Notes: a model not told the origin generated them from the letters alone. DNA of 48,265 nt from Bacteriovoracaceae bacterium (GCA_016784965.1 JADHTQ010000035.1:1-48265); one strand, 5' to 3'. Shown: positions 20,798-30,533, counted from the stretch's first letter. Made by a program: numbers and translations.

Positions 20798-22179
20798 TCC
20801 CTCACTTTTCTGCCAATGGCCCCAGCTCCCAATACCACAACAGTAATTTTTTCTTTAGTTTGAAACTTAATCTCATTTAAAATCGCTTCACCAATTTTAT
20901 CAGTAGACTCAATTAAATGTGCAAATGATGGGTGAAGTAAATTGATATCATTCACCAATCTCTGTGAAACAATACCATCAATTGGCTTTTCACTGGCGGG
21001 GTAAATTGGCGTTAGAAACAATTTATCGGCATGATTGAAACAGTGAAAAAAGCGCTCCCAACAATCTTTAGTCCTAGAAAATCGATGTGGTTCAAAAACT
21101 ACAACAATGTTCGTATCTCCCCTAGTTTCTTTGACTGACTGTAAAATAGCTGCAATTTCTGTAGGATGGTGGGCATAATCATCAATAATTTCCACAAAAT
21201 CATCCGAATGTAATATCTGGAATCGTCTTTTGATACCTTCGAACTTTGTTATTGAAGAGGCAATCTTTTCAAAACTGATCCCCATGTTATAGGCAAGCAC
21301 AATTGCTGCTAAAGAATTTAAAACATTATGTTTTCCGGGTAGTGAAATAGATATTTTACAAACATTTTCACCCTTATAATGTAAATCATAAGTTGCCCCA
21401 GACTTGAGATATTGAACATTTTTAGCATGAAAATCTGCCAATTGTTTCTTACCCTTTTGCGCAATGCCGTAAGTAACCCAAGGTCTCTTCATTTTTTTCT
21501 TAATTATTTTAAATTTTTCATCGTGAATATTTAGTGCACAAAGTCCATAAAAGGGAACTTTATTTGCAAACTCAATAAATGAGTCAACCAAATTTCCCTC
21601 ATTTTCATAATAATCCATATGATCGTGATCAATGTTAGTAATAACCGACATTATAGGATTTAAAAGCAAAAAAGAGCCATCTGACTCGTCAGCTTCAGCT
21701 ACAAGTATGTTACCTTTTCCTACTTTGGCATGTCCTCCTAAGTTTTGGACTGCCCCACCAATTATGTAAGTGGGATCGATTTCACTTTCATGTAGAATTG
21801 TCGCCAAAAAACTGGTGGTTGTCGTTTTTCCATGAGTACCAGCAACTGCCAGTCCATGCTTCAGCCGCATAAGTTCTGCCAACATTTCAGCTCTTCTCAT
21901 AAGTGGAATATTGCCAGCAAGGGCGGCTTTAATTTCGGGATTATTTTTATCAATTGCAGAGCTATAAACGACTACAGTTGCACCTTTAGTATTTTTTGCA
22001 TCGTGCCCAATATTGATCTCTGCACCCATTTTAATCAATTTCTCAACTATCAAAGAATCAGATAGGTCAGAGCCAGACACCTTATAGCCCAAAGAAATTA
22101 GAACTTCAGCTATGCCGCTCATACCAATGCCACCAATTCCGACAAAATGGATCTTTACATTTTTTTTTATAGTAAACAA
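20770..22179 (-). CDS. murC: UDP-N-acetylmuramate--L-alanine ligase
   Basis: MurC, 469 residues, adds L-Ala to UDP-MurNAc with ATP. It carries VGIGGIGMSGIAEVL (UDP-binding domain), the ATP-binding AGTHGKTTTTSFLA near residue 112, the central EADESDGSF, and FEPHRFSRT in the C-terminal domain. The frame starts at a TTG (22177-22179) with GAGG nine bases upstream; the nearby ATG is out of frame and immediately stopped, so TTG is the likely start. It is the first gene of the murC-murB-ftsQ-ftsA-ftsZ run in this window; murG and ddl are not next to it. Confidence 0.96.
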   Translation of the reverse strand: MFTIKKNVKIHFVGIGGIGMSGIAEVLISLGYKVSGSDLSDSLIVEKLIKMGAEINIGHDAKNTKGATVVVYSSAIDKNNPEIKAALAGNIPLMRRAEMLAELMRLKHGLAVAGTHGKTTTTSFLATILHESEIDPTYIIGGAVQNLGGHAKVGKGNILVAEADESDGSFLLLNPIMSVITNIDHDHMDYYENEGNLVDSFIEFANKVPFYGLCALNIHDEKFKIIKKKMKRPWVTYGIAQKGKKQLADFHAKNVQYLKSGATYDLHYKGENVCKISISLPGKHNVLNSLAAIVLAYNMGISFEKIASSITKFEGIKRRFQILHSDDFVEIIDDYAHHPTEIAAILQSVKETRGDTNIVVVFEPHRFSRTKDCWERFFHCFNHADKLFLTPIYPASEKPIDGIVSQRLVNDINLLHPSFAHLIESTDKIGEAILNEIKFQTKEKITVVVLGAGAIGRKVREWLESSNWN

Positions 22180-22363
22180 AACTTAAAACCTCGCCTTTAT
22201 TAGTCAAATTATATAGCTTCATTTTTGCCACATATTTCGTTATATGCATAGTCCTAGTTAAATTAGAGGCGGCATATTGCAACATAACCAAAATGGTCCT
22301 TTCCCTTTTCATTAATATGTTTTAGCGTATTAAAACGAGATACGACTATATTGAGGATAGAAC

Positions 22364-24883
22364 ATGGCAAATTTTAAAGAAATGTCTAATGCCCCAGTTG
22401 GAAGCAAATTTATTTTACAAGGTAATACAGCATTTGCTCTAGGAGTTATCGGTGCCGGATACCATGCAGCTGACGGTTATCCTGGCACTCCTAGTACAGA
22501 GGTAATTGATAAGGGGTTGGCACTAGTTCAAGATAAAATTCAAGTTGGATGGTCTGTCAATGAAGCTGTGGCCTACGCATTGGCGATAGGCCGCTCAATT
22601 GCAGGCCATGACACTGTTGTCACAATGAAAGTTCCAGGTGTTTTTCAAGCTGGCGACGCAATTACGACATCTGCTTTCTACACCGGTAGTGCGGGCGCTT
22701 TAGTAATATATGTAGCTTCTGACTATGTACCATCTAGTACTCAGCACGTAATTGATGCTAGATATTTTTTTGCTTCCTCAAGAATTCCTGTGTTAGAACC
22801 AAAAGACCACCAGCAAATGTATGATATTGCCTGGCATGCGGCAGATATGAGTAGAGAGTTTAATACACCTGTTGTCGTTTTAGCTTCAGGTATTTTGGCC
22901 CATAGTGAAGGAATTGTTGTAACTAAAAAAACACGAAAGGTCTCTCCAAGGGAGTTACCTCCCAATCTACACGACTGGATGTTGCTGCCAAAAAAAGCAC
23001 GGGATAACTATAATCGAGTTAATTTAGAGAGAATCCCAGGTATACAAAAAAAACTTGAGAACTCACAAACTCTTGTTCATCAAGTGGATGGAAGCAGTCG
23101 TTGGGGAATTATAACTTCTGGAGCAAGTACAACAGTAGTTAAAGAGGCATTAGCAGTTGTAGGGGCAAATCCCTCCCTTTTATCCGTAACGTGTACTTAT
23201 CCTATCCCCGAAAAAAGCATTCGATCATTTGCCGAAAAAATAAGTGGGAAGATTTTTGTAATTGAAGATGGTGATAAATTTCTACAGGAAAAAATACAGT
23301 TATTAGGTATAGAAGTTATAGGAAAGAAAACCCCCAGTGTTCTTACCCACTGGACTCCAGAAGCTGTTATCAATTTGTTAGCTGAAAATGTCGATATCAA
23401 ATATAACTACATCAAAAGAAACACTTCACTTCAACCTGTAAACAGACCACCAGCAATTTGTCCAGGATGCCCATACCGAGCTTTTGGGCAAGTGGTTTCC
23501 AAACTTAAAAAGCAAAAAAAGCTCTACGCCTCTTTTGGAGACATCGGTTGCTCTACCCTTTTATATTTTCTGGATGCAATTGATACTGTATTGTGCATGG
23601 GCGCTTCAGATTCTATACGACAAGGTATGGTTTTATCTCGTCCCGACATGAGTTGCCGAACCATCAGTGTCATTGGCGACTCTTGTGAATGTCACTCTGG
23701 CCTTGATTCTACTCGAAACGCCGTTTTTAGAAATGTGGCGGGAGTAAAAGTAATTTTAGATAACCAAATAACTGCTATGACTGGAGGCCAAAGGGCCCCT
23801 AGTTCAAACACCAATTTAGCAAATGAGAGCAATCGATTCAATTTACAAAGGGTAGTGAGTGCTGAAAATGAGAGAACTATAGTTGTCGAAGCATTTGATG
23901 TAGCAGCTATTGAAAAGGAGTTAAAGCAGGCACTCAAATTGGCAGAAAAGGGAGAGTTTTCCACCCTCATTATTGAAGGCCCCTGTATTTCTGAAATTGA
24001 TAATAGTAAAAAAATGAGACAAGTTGAGCTTGATTATAACAAGTGTAAGCTATGTGGATTATGCGATATCTGCCCTGGTATTGAGCTTGATGAAAATAAG
24101 AGACCTAGTTTTACCAATATGTGCACCAATTGTGGTTCTAACTCACAGGTATGCATGCAAAAATGTCCATTTAATGCGATAGTATCAAAAGCTTCAGATA
24201 AATTAGACACTGGCCTAAAACTATTACCACTTGACCTAAAAGAACTTAACAGCATTGACCAAATAGACAAAAGCACTCTACCCGAATCCTTAAGGTTAGC
24301 TATTAGAGGTATTGGAGGCCAGGGTAATCTCTTTTTTGGAAAAGTGTTATCCAAAGTTTTCTTAAATACTCCCTACTGTGAAGATAATATTGTAAAAGGT
24401 GACACCCATGGTATGGCGCAATTGGGTGGGGCAGTTATTTCAACATTTAGTTGTGGAAATGTACATTCCTCGATACCTGCACCTGGATCATTTGATGTAC
24501 TTGTCGTAATGGAGTCATCAGAAGTTTTAAGACCTGGATTTTTAAACTTATTAAAACCAGATGGAGTAGTTTTATTAAACCAATTTTCAGTTTTGCCACC
24601 CAATGTGAAGTTAACTGAGTATCCTCAGGTTGGCGAGATTGAGAAAATGCTTACGGATATAAACCTCATTAAAATAAATGCTCTAGAGGTCGCAAGAGGT
24701 TTTGGAGACGAAATTGGTATGACTTCCAATGTAGTTGTCTTAGGGCTTTTATCTACCATTGCACCTTTTAATTTAATTCCAGAGAATGTGTGGCTAAATG
24801 CTTTGATGTCTTTATCTCCCAACGAGAGATTTAAGTCCGCAAACTTTACTGCATTTAAAGAAGGGAGAAAATATGATCGTTGA
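22364..24883 (+). CDS. Indolepyruvate:ferredoxin oxidoreductase, alpha-ferredoxin-beta fusion
   Basis: An 839-residue fusion of IorA and IorB. Residues 1-360 are the 2-oxoacid:ferredoxin pyrimidine-side and transketolase-like part (GYPGTPSTEV near the start); CPGCPYRAF (about 364), GDIGCSTL (about 392), GDSCECHSGLD (about 437) and DNQITAMTGGQ (about 466) are the thiamine-diphosphate domain. Two 4Fe-4S motifs follow (CKLCGLCDICP near 560 and CTNCG with CMQKCP near 586), then the gamma domain IRGIGGQGNLFFGK (about 647 on). The known reaction is aryl-pyruvate + CoA + oxidised ferredoxin to arylacyl-CoA + CO2 + reduced ferredoxin. GAGG lies seven bases before the ATG. It is coupled to the ADP-forming synthetase downstream by an 11-base overlap. 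Confidence 0.93.
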   Translation: MANFKEMSNAPVGSKFILQGNTAFALGVIGAGYHAADGYPGTPSTEVIDKGLALVQDKIQVGWSVNEAVAYALAIGRSIAGHDTVVTMKVPGVFQAGDAITTSAFYTGSAGALVIYVASDYVPSSTQHVIDARYFFASSRIPVLEPKDHQQMYDIAWHAADMSREFNTPVVVLASGILAHSEGIVVTKKTRKVSPRELPPNLHDWMLLPKKARDNYNRVNLERIPGIQKKLENSQTLVHQVDGSSRWGIITSGASTTVVKEALAVVGANPSLLSVTCTYPIPEKSIRSFAEKISGKIFVIEDGDKFLQEKIQLLGIEVIGKKTPSVLTHWTPEAVINLLAENVDIKYNYIKRNTSLQPVNRPPAICPGCPYRAFGQVVSKLKKQKKLYASFGDIGCSTLLYFLDAIDTVLCMGASDSIRQGMVLSRPDMSCRTISVIGDSCECHSGLDSTRNAVFRNVAGVKVILDNQITAMTGGQRAPSSNTNLANESNRFNLQRVVSAENERTIVVEAFDVAAIEKELKQALKLAEKGEFSTLIIEGPCISEIDNSKKMRQVELDYNKCKLCGLCDICPGIELDENKRPSFTNMCTNCGSNSQVCMQKCPFNAIVSKASDKLDTGLKLLPLDLKELNSIDQIDKSTLPESLRLAIRGIGGQGNLFFGKVLSKVFLNTPYCEDNIVKGDTHGMAQLGGAVISTFSCGNVHSSIPAPGSFDVLVVMESSEVLRPGFLNLLKPDGVVLLNQFSVLPPNVKLTEYPQVGEIEKMLTDINLIKINALEVARGFGDEIGMTSNVVVLGLLSTIAPFNLIPENVWLNALMSLSPNERFKSANFTAFKEGRKYDR

Positions 24884-26942
24884 TCAACTAATAAATCCAA
24901 AATCTATTGTCGTCGTAGGTGGATCTAATGATACCGCAAAAATTGGTGGAAAAATATTAAAGAACTTACTCCTAGGGGGTTTTGAGGGTGACTTAAGTGT
25001 CGTCAACCCTAAAGTAGATGCTGTACAAGGTATAAGGTGCTACCCCAATGTTGAACAAGTGAAAAGCAATATTAGTTTGGCAATAATTGCTTTACCTGCA
25101 AAATTTGTCAAAGATTCAATTGATGTACTTGCTAATAAAAAAGGAGTAAAGGCCTTTATCGTCTTTAGTGCTGGATTTAGTGAGGTAGGCGATGATGGAC
25201 GCAAACTTGAACAAGAGATTGTTGATATAATTAATAAAAACAATGCCTCATTAATTGGGCCAAACTGTATCGGAGTGATCACTCCATATTATAACGGGGT
25301 ATTTGCAGGACCAATCCCTCAGCTAAATCCCCAGGGAATAGATTTTGTAAGCGGCTCAGGTGCAACGGCAGCCTTCATAATTGAAAAGGGCATTCCTATG
25401 GGGCTTTCATTTTCAAGTTTGTTCTCCGTGGGAAATAGCGCTCAGATTGGAATTGAGGAAGTTGTAAAACATTGGGATGAAACTTTTGATGCAAACAATA
25501 GCTCCAAAATCAAACTACTTTATTTAGAAAATATTGAAAAACCAAAACTATTACTAAAACACGCTTCATCTCTAATTAAAAAAGGATGTAAAATTGCTGC
25601 CATTAAATCAGGTTCTTCCGAAGCTGGAATGCGAGCCGCTTCATCTCACACCGGTGCTTTAGCTGGCCCAGATCTGGCAGTAGGAGCCCTTTTTGCAAAA
25701 GCGGGCATAGTTAGATGTTTTGGGCGGGAGGAGTTAATATTAGCTGCTGCCATCTTTACACATAAGAGTCTAAAAGGAAAAAATTTGGCCATTATAACCC
25801 ATGCTGGAGGTCCAGGAGTTATGTTGACCGATACCCTCTCTCATGGTGGAGTAAAAATTCCAAAAATTGAAGGTGAGTATGCCGATGAACTTTTAAGCAA
25901 ACTGTATCCCGGCTCTTCAGTAGCAAATCCCATAGATTTTTTGGCCACAGGAGATGCCAAACAACTGGGAACCATAATTGATTATGTAGATACAAAATTT
26001 GATAACATTGACGGCATGGCAGTAATTTTCGGATCACCAGGACTGTTTAATGTCTCTGATGTGTATAAGGTAATTCATGAAAAAATGGACAGTTGCTCCA
26101 AACCAATATTTCCCATACTGCCTTCAATAGTTACTGCAAAAAAAGAAGTTGAGTACTTCAAATCACTAGGACGCACTTGTTTTTCTGATGAAGTCACATT
26201 TGGAAATGCTCTACTTAAAGTTTTAGATGCCAATACCCCAAAAGAACAAATTGAGTCTGCAGTTGTTAACAAAAGTCAAATTAGAGATATCATAGACAAT
26301 GCCCAAGACGGCTATATCTCACCAGAGGAGATTCAAAAACTTCTCGATGCAGCAGGTATTCCACGGACTCATGAAATTGTGACAAATGTTTTGGCCGATG
26401 CAATTTCTGGGGCAAACAAATTAAAGTATCCTGTAGTAATGAAAGTGGTAGGCCCCTTACATAAAACAGATGTCGGAGGGGTGGTATTAAATGTAAAAAA
26501 TGATGAAATGCTTCGCTCCACATTTGATAAATTAATGACAATTAAAGATGCAACATCTGTGTTAATTCAACCAATGGTACAAGGCATGGAATTATATGTC
26601 GGAGCCAAGTATGAACAAAATTATGGGCACCTAATATTATGCGGGCTTGGAGGGGTATTTATTGAAGCTCTAAAAGATGTCTCTCACGCATTGGGCCCAG
26701 TAGACCACAAACAAGCTATTTCAATGATAAAAGAGTTAAAAAGCTATCAAATCATTCAGGGCATGAGGGGTAGCGAAGGTGTAGATGAATCCAAGTTTGC
26801 CGATATAGTAGTAAAACTGTCGGGTTTGCTTGAAGCTGCTCCAGAGATAGATGAACTTGACTTAAACCCACTACTAGGCACTAAAGAGCAAGTGATAGCA
26901 GTAGACGCAAGAATCAAAATTTGTAAATCGGCACCTAGCTAA
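24873..26942 (+). CDS. ADP-forming acyl-CoA synthetase (acetate--CoA ligase, ADP-forming family)
   Basis: A 689-residue single-chain enzyme with the alpha part (CoA-binding Rossmann fold, IVVVGGSNDTAKIGGKILKN at the start, and SSHTGALAG near residue 258 holding the phospho-histidine) followed by the beta/ATP-grasp part (YPVVMKVVGPLHKTDVGGV near residue 530 with the second histidine). The family converts acyl-CoA + ADP + Pi to acid + CoA + ATP. Placed in an overlapping operon with an indolepyruvate oxidoreductase, an arylacetyl-CoA substrate is likely, but acetyl- or branched acyl-CoA is also possible. The ATG has GGAG five bases upstream, inside the previous gene. Confidence 0.92.
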   Translation: MIVDQLINPKSIVVVGGSNDTAKIGGKILKNLLLGGFEGDLSVVNPKVDAVQGIRCYPNVEQVKSNISLAIIALPAKFVKDSIDVLANKKGVKAFIVFSAGFSEVGDDGRKLEQEIVDIINKNNASLIGPNCIGVITPYYNGVFAGPIPQLNPQGIDFVSGSGATAAFIIEKGIPMGLSFSSLFSVGNSAQIGIEEVVKHWDETFDANNSSKIKLLYLENIEKPKLLLKHASSLIKKGCKIAAIKSGSSEAGMRAASSHTGALAGPDLAVGALFAKAGIVRCFGREELILAAAIFTHKSLKGKNLAIITHAGGPGVMLTDTLSHGGVKIPKIEGEYADELLSKLYPGSSVANPIDFLATGDAKQLGTIIDYVDTKFDNIDGMAVIFGSPGLFNVSDVYKVIHEKMDSCSKPIFPILPSIVTAKKEVEYFKSLGRTCFSDEVTFGNALLKVLDANTPKEQIESAVVNKSQIRDIIDNAQDGYISPEEIQKLLDAAGIPRTHEIVTNVLADAISGANKLKYPVVMKVVGPLHKTDVGGVVLNVKNDEMLRSTFDKLMTIKDATSVLIQPMVQGMELYVGAKYEQNYGHLILCGLGGVFIEALKDVSHALGPVDHKQAISMIKELKSYQIIQGMRGSEGVDESKFADIVVKLSGLLEAAPEIDELDLNPLLGTKEQVIAVDARIKICKSAPS

Positions 26943-27016
26943 TTAATTTAAAGTAGTCCAAACAAGTTACCGATGTATATCTATAGAGTATCCAATTAAT
27001 CGATGAGATATTAACC

Positions 27017-28933
27017 ATGAATATAGTACCTTACTTATTTTGCTTTTTATGTATCTTAAGTGCCAATCTATATGCAGAAACTGAGGCGGAGCCTAGTGAG
27101 GAATCTGATTATTCATATAATACAATGGCCGTCAACAATGATGGCACCGATAATAATGATGGAACCCAAAAGCCAGAGGAATCAAAAGAAACAGTAGGTC
27201 TAGATAAGGTGTTGGAAGACCCAAAAATTGCTGCCCAATATAAAATATGTAAAGAGAAAATGAAGACTGACACTAATACTGATCTGACAAAATGCATGAC
27301 TGCTGCGTTTTCAGAAGAGGAACTAAATGCCATATCTGATAAGTTTTTTTCTGAAAAATTAAAAGACAGATACGAATCTATTTCTTTGGGTACTATGCAA
27401 AACAGACAAGATCCAGCAGTAAAAAAGCTGACCAAATACCTATCTAAAAGACTTTCAGATGCTTTATATGGAGAAATCAAGGACCAAGAAAATAAAACTG
27501 TTACAAAAATTGTTGACCACAGAACTTTTTATGATCTCTACCGCGCTCAAGTGAGTAAAAATATTATTTCCACACTGACCTCTTACTGCATAGATTCTGG
27601 GTCAGACCTACTTATTCACAGAGATGAAACTCAAAGAGAAGCAGTCAGAAAAAAGAATCTAAAAAGTTTAGGTACAGGCTTTAGAACTAGGAAAGATCCA
27701 AGTAAGTCTGGCGACGATAAGCAAACTGCACAACTTAAAACTGATCAGAACTTGCAAGCACCTGATGCTTACGACCACTGGATAGAATGTATCCAAAAAG
27801 TGCAAGATGTCTGTCACAACACAGGGGAGTTTACAACTTTTAACCCGGCAGGAACAAATGATATTGATCTGAATTATAAATATTCACAGCAAAGAGCGTG
27901 TATTGTCACCAACCATATTAAAGGTCTCCGACAAAATCTAATTAGTACAGATCAAATAGACGCGCAACTTAAAATTAATGCTAAACAAAAAGCTATGGCC
28001 CTCTACTCTGGGTGTTTAAAAGTTGGCGAATCTGATAAGTGTGTTGCGATTTATGGACGAGGAGACAATAAAGATGAAAAAACCATAGATGATTTAACCA
28101 GTGTAAGCTCAAATGAGTTTATCAATACCTCAGGCTATAAAAAATCTGTTGATGAGCAGCTCAAAGAGTTGGAAACATGTAAAACAAATAAAGATGCCCA
28201 AATTTGCCAAAAATATTTAAACACAAAAGAAGACCGTGAAAAATTAGAACAAGCCAGTGATGAATTTGCTATGCGTACTCTGCTTATGAAAAAGAGGTTA
28301 GAAAAAATAAAAGATAATGACAAAGAAACACTTACAAAAATTTTACTTGATGAAGGTAGACAAGCTGAAGAGGTAGAAGCGATCCTGAGTAACCCCAATA
28401 CAACCCTAAAAGAAGTTAGAGATCGAATTATTTCAAATTATGATAATGAGAGACAGGCATTAATTAAAATGCTTAATTCACAAATTGAAAATAGATCTAT
28501 AAAAAAAGATAAGTTTGATAGCACCAAGGGAAGTAATGATCTATCGACCTTAGATGGGGTTAAACAAGACCTCACCAGCAGAGTAAGGCAATATAAAGAA
28601 CTTATCCACTTTAACAATATTGTATCTGGATATTTGTTATTAAAAAATCCAGATAGCAACCAATCACTCGGTGCCAATCTAAAGTCGATTCATAGAGAGT
28701 TTAAAGATAGTGCCTACACCCACTCAGAAGAAGAAAGTGATCAAAGGGATCCTGCAGCAACACCCAATGATACATATTACGGTACTAGTGAAGACATTGA
28801 TAAACTAACCAGTAAAACCCACGAGGCAATAGGGGTTGACGGAACCAATGACGCACAAGACAACAAAACTAAGTCTACCCCTCTTCCTCTTGATAGTCTA
28901 AATAAAAACATTTTAAAACCGGTTGAACCTTAA
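27017..28933 (+). CDS. Large secreted protein of unknown family
   Basis: A 638-residue protein with a signal peptide (about residues 1-21, ending LYA-ET). The mature part is hydrophilic, rich in Lys, Asp, Asn and Thr, with long stretches predicted by eye to be helical or coiled coil (about residues 375-500) and scattered cysteines that could form disulfides in the periplasm. No enzyme motif was recognised. The ribosome binding site is weak (GAGAT about 9 bases upstream). Its stop and the start of the next gene share one base (TAATG), so the two are very probably translated together. Confidence 0.8.
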   Translation: MNIVPYLFCFLCILSANLYAETEAEPSEESDYSYNTMAVNNDGTDNNDGTQKPEESKETVGLDKVLEDPKIAAQYKICKEKMKTDTNTDLTKCMTAAFSEEELNAISDKFFSEKLKDRYESISLGTMQNRQDPAVKKLTKYLSKRLSDALYGEIKDQENKTVTKIVDHRTFYDLYRAQVSKNIISTLTSYCIDSGSDLLIHRDETQREAVRKKNLKSLGTGFRTRKDPSKSGDDKQTAQLKTDQNLQAPDAYDHWIECIQKVQDVCHNTGEFTTFNPAGTNDIDLNYKYSQQRACIVTNHIKGLRQNLISTDQIDAQLKINAKQKAMALYSGCLKVGESDKCVAIYGRGDNKDEKTIDDLTSVSSNEFINTSGYKKSVDEQLKELETCKTNKDAQICQKYLNTKEDREKLEQASDEFAMRTLLMKKRLEKIKDNDKETLTKILLDEGRQAEEVEAILSNPNTTLKEVRDRIISNYDNERQALIKMLNSQIENRSIKKDKFDSTKGSNDLSTLDGVKQDLTSRVRQYKELIHFNNIVSGYLLLKNPDSNQSLGANLKSIHREFKDSAYTHSEEESDQRDPAATPNDTYYGTSEDIDKLTSKTHEAIGVDGTNDAQDNKTKSTPLPLDSLNKNILKPVEP

Positions 28934-29427
28934 TGAAGTTAAAATACTTTTGGTTAGGTAGTTTAATTGCTTTTATTATCACAATGTATTTGCGCGTGAC
29001 CTTTGGCTCTCCAGCTTTTCAAAGTTTAGACGGCAAAGCATTCTATACCACTGAGTATGCAATAAGTTTTTTTAAGGGACTAGGACCAGCAGGTAGAGCG
29101 GCTTATATTCGTGGAGAAATTATTGATTTTTTTATAGTGATTTTTTATACAACCTTTGCGCTTCTTTCAATCAATTTAAAATTCTCTAATATTGATCCTT
29201 TAAAAAAGTATATTAAGTGGTGTTATCTATGTGCACTCACACCAGGAATTTTTGATACTCTTGAAAACTCACTTATTCTGTGGATTCTTTCAAGGTATCC
29301 AATACTAGATATATCAACTATTAAGTACCTACCTTTTCTAACATCCACCAAATGGTCAATGGGGGTAGTGCTACTGTTGGTATTTATAACATTATTTTTA
29401 AAATCAAAAAAAACTCTTTCAGTCTAA
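28933..29427 (+). CDS. Four-segment membrane protein of unknown function
   Basis: A 164-residue protein with four hydrophobic segments (about residues 5-25, 62-82, 92-118 and 140-158). Between them are GPAGRAAYIRGEIIDFF and PGIFDTLENS, which contain charged residues near the membrane that may be functional. No family was recognised with confidence. The one-base overlap with the secreted protein upstream suggests they act together, perhaps as a membrane partner for an exported protein. Confidence 0.75.
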   Translation: MKLKYFWLGSLIAFIITMYLRVTFGSPAFQSLDGKAFYTTEYAISFFKGLGPAGRAAYIRGEIIDFFIVIFYTTFALLSINLKFSNIDPLKKYIKWCYLCALTPGIFDTLENSLILWILSRYPILDISTIKYLPFLTSTKWSMGVVLLLVFITLFLKSKKTLSV

Positions 29428-29434
29428 CCCAACC

Positions 29435-29519
29435 GGAAACGGAAACCGCAACGGCAACAGAAACAAAAAACGGTTCCTGTTCCGGCTCCGGTTCCAGTTC
29501 CATTTTCTGTTCCTGTTGT
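29435..29519. repeat. Opposed degenerate hexamer arrays forming an imperfect hairpin
   Basis: After the stop of the membrane protein come five direct copies of a hexamer with consensus GGAAAC (29435-29464), an A-rich spacer (29465-29471), then eight copies of the reverse-complement-like hexamer NGTTCC (29472-29519). The two arrays can pair over about 30 bp with roughly three quarters of positions matched, leaving an A-rich loop. In-frame readings give only low-complexity peptides. It lies between two convergent genes. I recognise no named repeat family. Confidence 0.75.
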
Positions 29520-29550
29520 GCATGCACAACTTAAGTTTTATTTTTTTTTG
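29515..29550 (+). terminator. Palindrome plus T-run, candidate terminator of the plus-strand operon
   Basis: A perfect 16-bp palindrome (GTTGTGCATGCACAAC, 29515-29530) is followed a few bases later by a T-rich tract (from about 29535). As RNA it can form a short stem before U-rich sequence, so it may end transcription from 27017-29427. It overlaps the end of the minus-strand gene that starts at 30308. Confidence 0.45.
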
Positions 29551-30308
29551 TTTTTAAGACGCATATCCTGTTTTTCAGGATTTCCATACTCCCACTCACA
29601 ATGATCGATTTTAGTATACTCAGGCACTGAATCCTGCATAAAGACATTGTTCATTCCTATCCAAGAACCTTTGCCAATTTTGGTTTTTGGACCAATTATG
29701 ACATTCATGCCAACGTATACATCTTCACCAATATGTACTGGAGCTAAAAACAATTTATCGCCTAGAAATGAATGGCAGGCGATATGGACGTAAGCTCCAA
29801 AGCTGCATCCTTTGTCGATAGTAATCAGAGGGTAATCTGCTAAGGTTAAAAACAAAGAAGAGTTAAATCCATACGCTACTTTAGCCCCCATTGCCCGCCA
29901 ATACAAAAATTTTGTAATGTAGAAAGTAAAAAAGAATGGTTGCAAACCAAACATACGTACACTATGTCCCAAACAAAGGGTCAAATACCAAGCAGCAAAT
30001 CCCTTAGAAATGCCTATTTTATAGATTCCTGGCTTCATCTTTGGAATGAACAGACGAAATATTGCAACTGCCACCACAAAGTTAACAACCAATACAAGCG
30101 GCACACCTATTAGAGCTAACAGAAATGGGAAAAAAGAAGTTTCACTGTAAATATGGACAAAACACAACTTTGCATAGTAAATTGCCATCGCCCAAGCAAC
30201 AAGGCCTGGTCCAAGTGAAAAAAACATCGAAATAAAATCAGTAAACAACAGTTTTGGTATAGATAAATTCTGTGATTGGTGTTTTAATTGCTTTTTAATT
30301 TCTTCCAC
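29538..30308 (-). CDS. Membrane-anchored left-handed beta-helix acyltransferase-like protein
   Basis: About 256 residues. The N-terminal half has two long hydrophobic segments (within residues 20-90) and the C-terminal half has hexapeptide-repeat sequence (VHIGEDVYVGMNVIIGPKTKIGKGSWIG) typical of left-handed beta-helix acyltransferases. The donor and substrate are unknown; such proteins often modify sugars or lipids. A longer frame starts at 30344 (TTG), but the GTG at 30306-30308 has GGAGG just upstream and is a better start. It converges with the membrane-protein gene across the hexamer hairpin. Confidence 0.72.
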   Translation of the reverse strand: MEEIKKQLKHQSQNLSIPKLLFTDFISMFFSLGPGLVAWAMAIYYAKLCFVHIYSETSFFPFLLALIGVPLVLVVNFVVAVAIFRLFIPKMKPGIYKIGISKGFAAWYLTLCLGHSVRMFGLQPFFFTFYITKFLYWRAMGAKVAYGFNSSLFLTLADYPLITIDKGCSFGAYVHIACHSFLGDKLFLAPVHIGEDVYVGMNVIIGPKTKIGKGSWIGMNNVFMQDSVPEYTKIDHCEWEYGNPEKQDMRLKNKKK

Positions 30309-30533
30309 ATTACCTCCACAATACCATTTTAAGACCATTATCAAACTGCAAACAGCATAGTTTAATACATATTACAATATTTTTAAAAAGTTGAGGGATT
30401 TAAATTAGGCAAAAAGATCTACAATTTAGTACCATTTTAAAAAATATTTACCTGACAAATTTAATAATTTTGTAAAAATTACGATAAGATATACATAAAT
30501 TTATAGTTAATGAGTCATTAAGTAGGAAAAAAA

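Noticed and set aside
22106-22312. 68-residue minus-strand ORF upstream of murC
   Set aside because: It reads through the murC start region in another frame and has no conserved features.
29435-29519. CRISPR-like array
   Set aside because: Repeat units are only six bases, degenerate and without unique spacers.
29352-29534. 60-residue ORF rich in Thr, Glu, Ser and Cys
   Set aside because: Its composition comes from the hexamer arrays read in one frame; it begins inside the membrane-protein gene and has no start signal.
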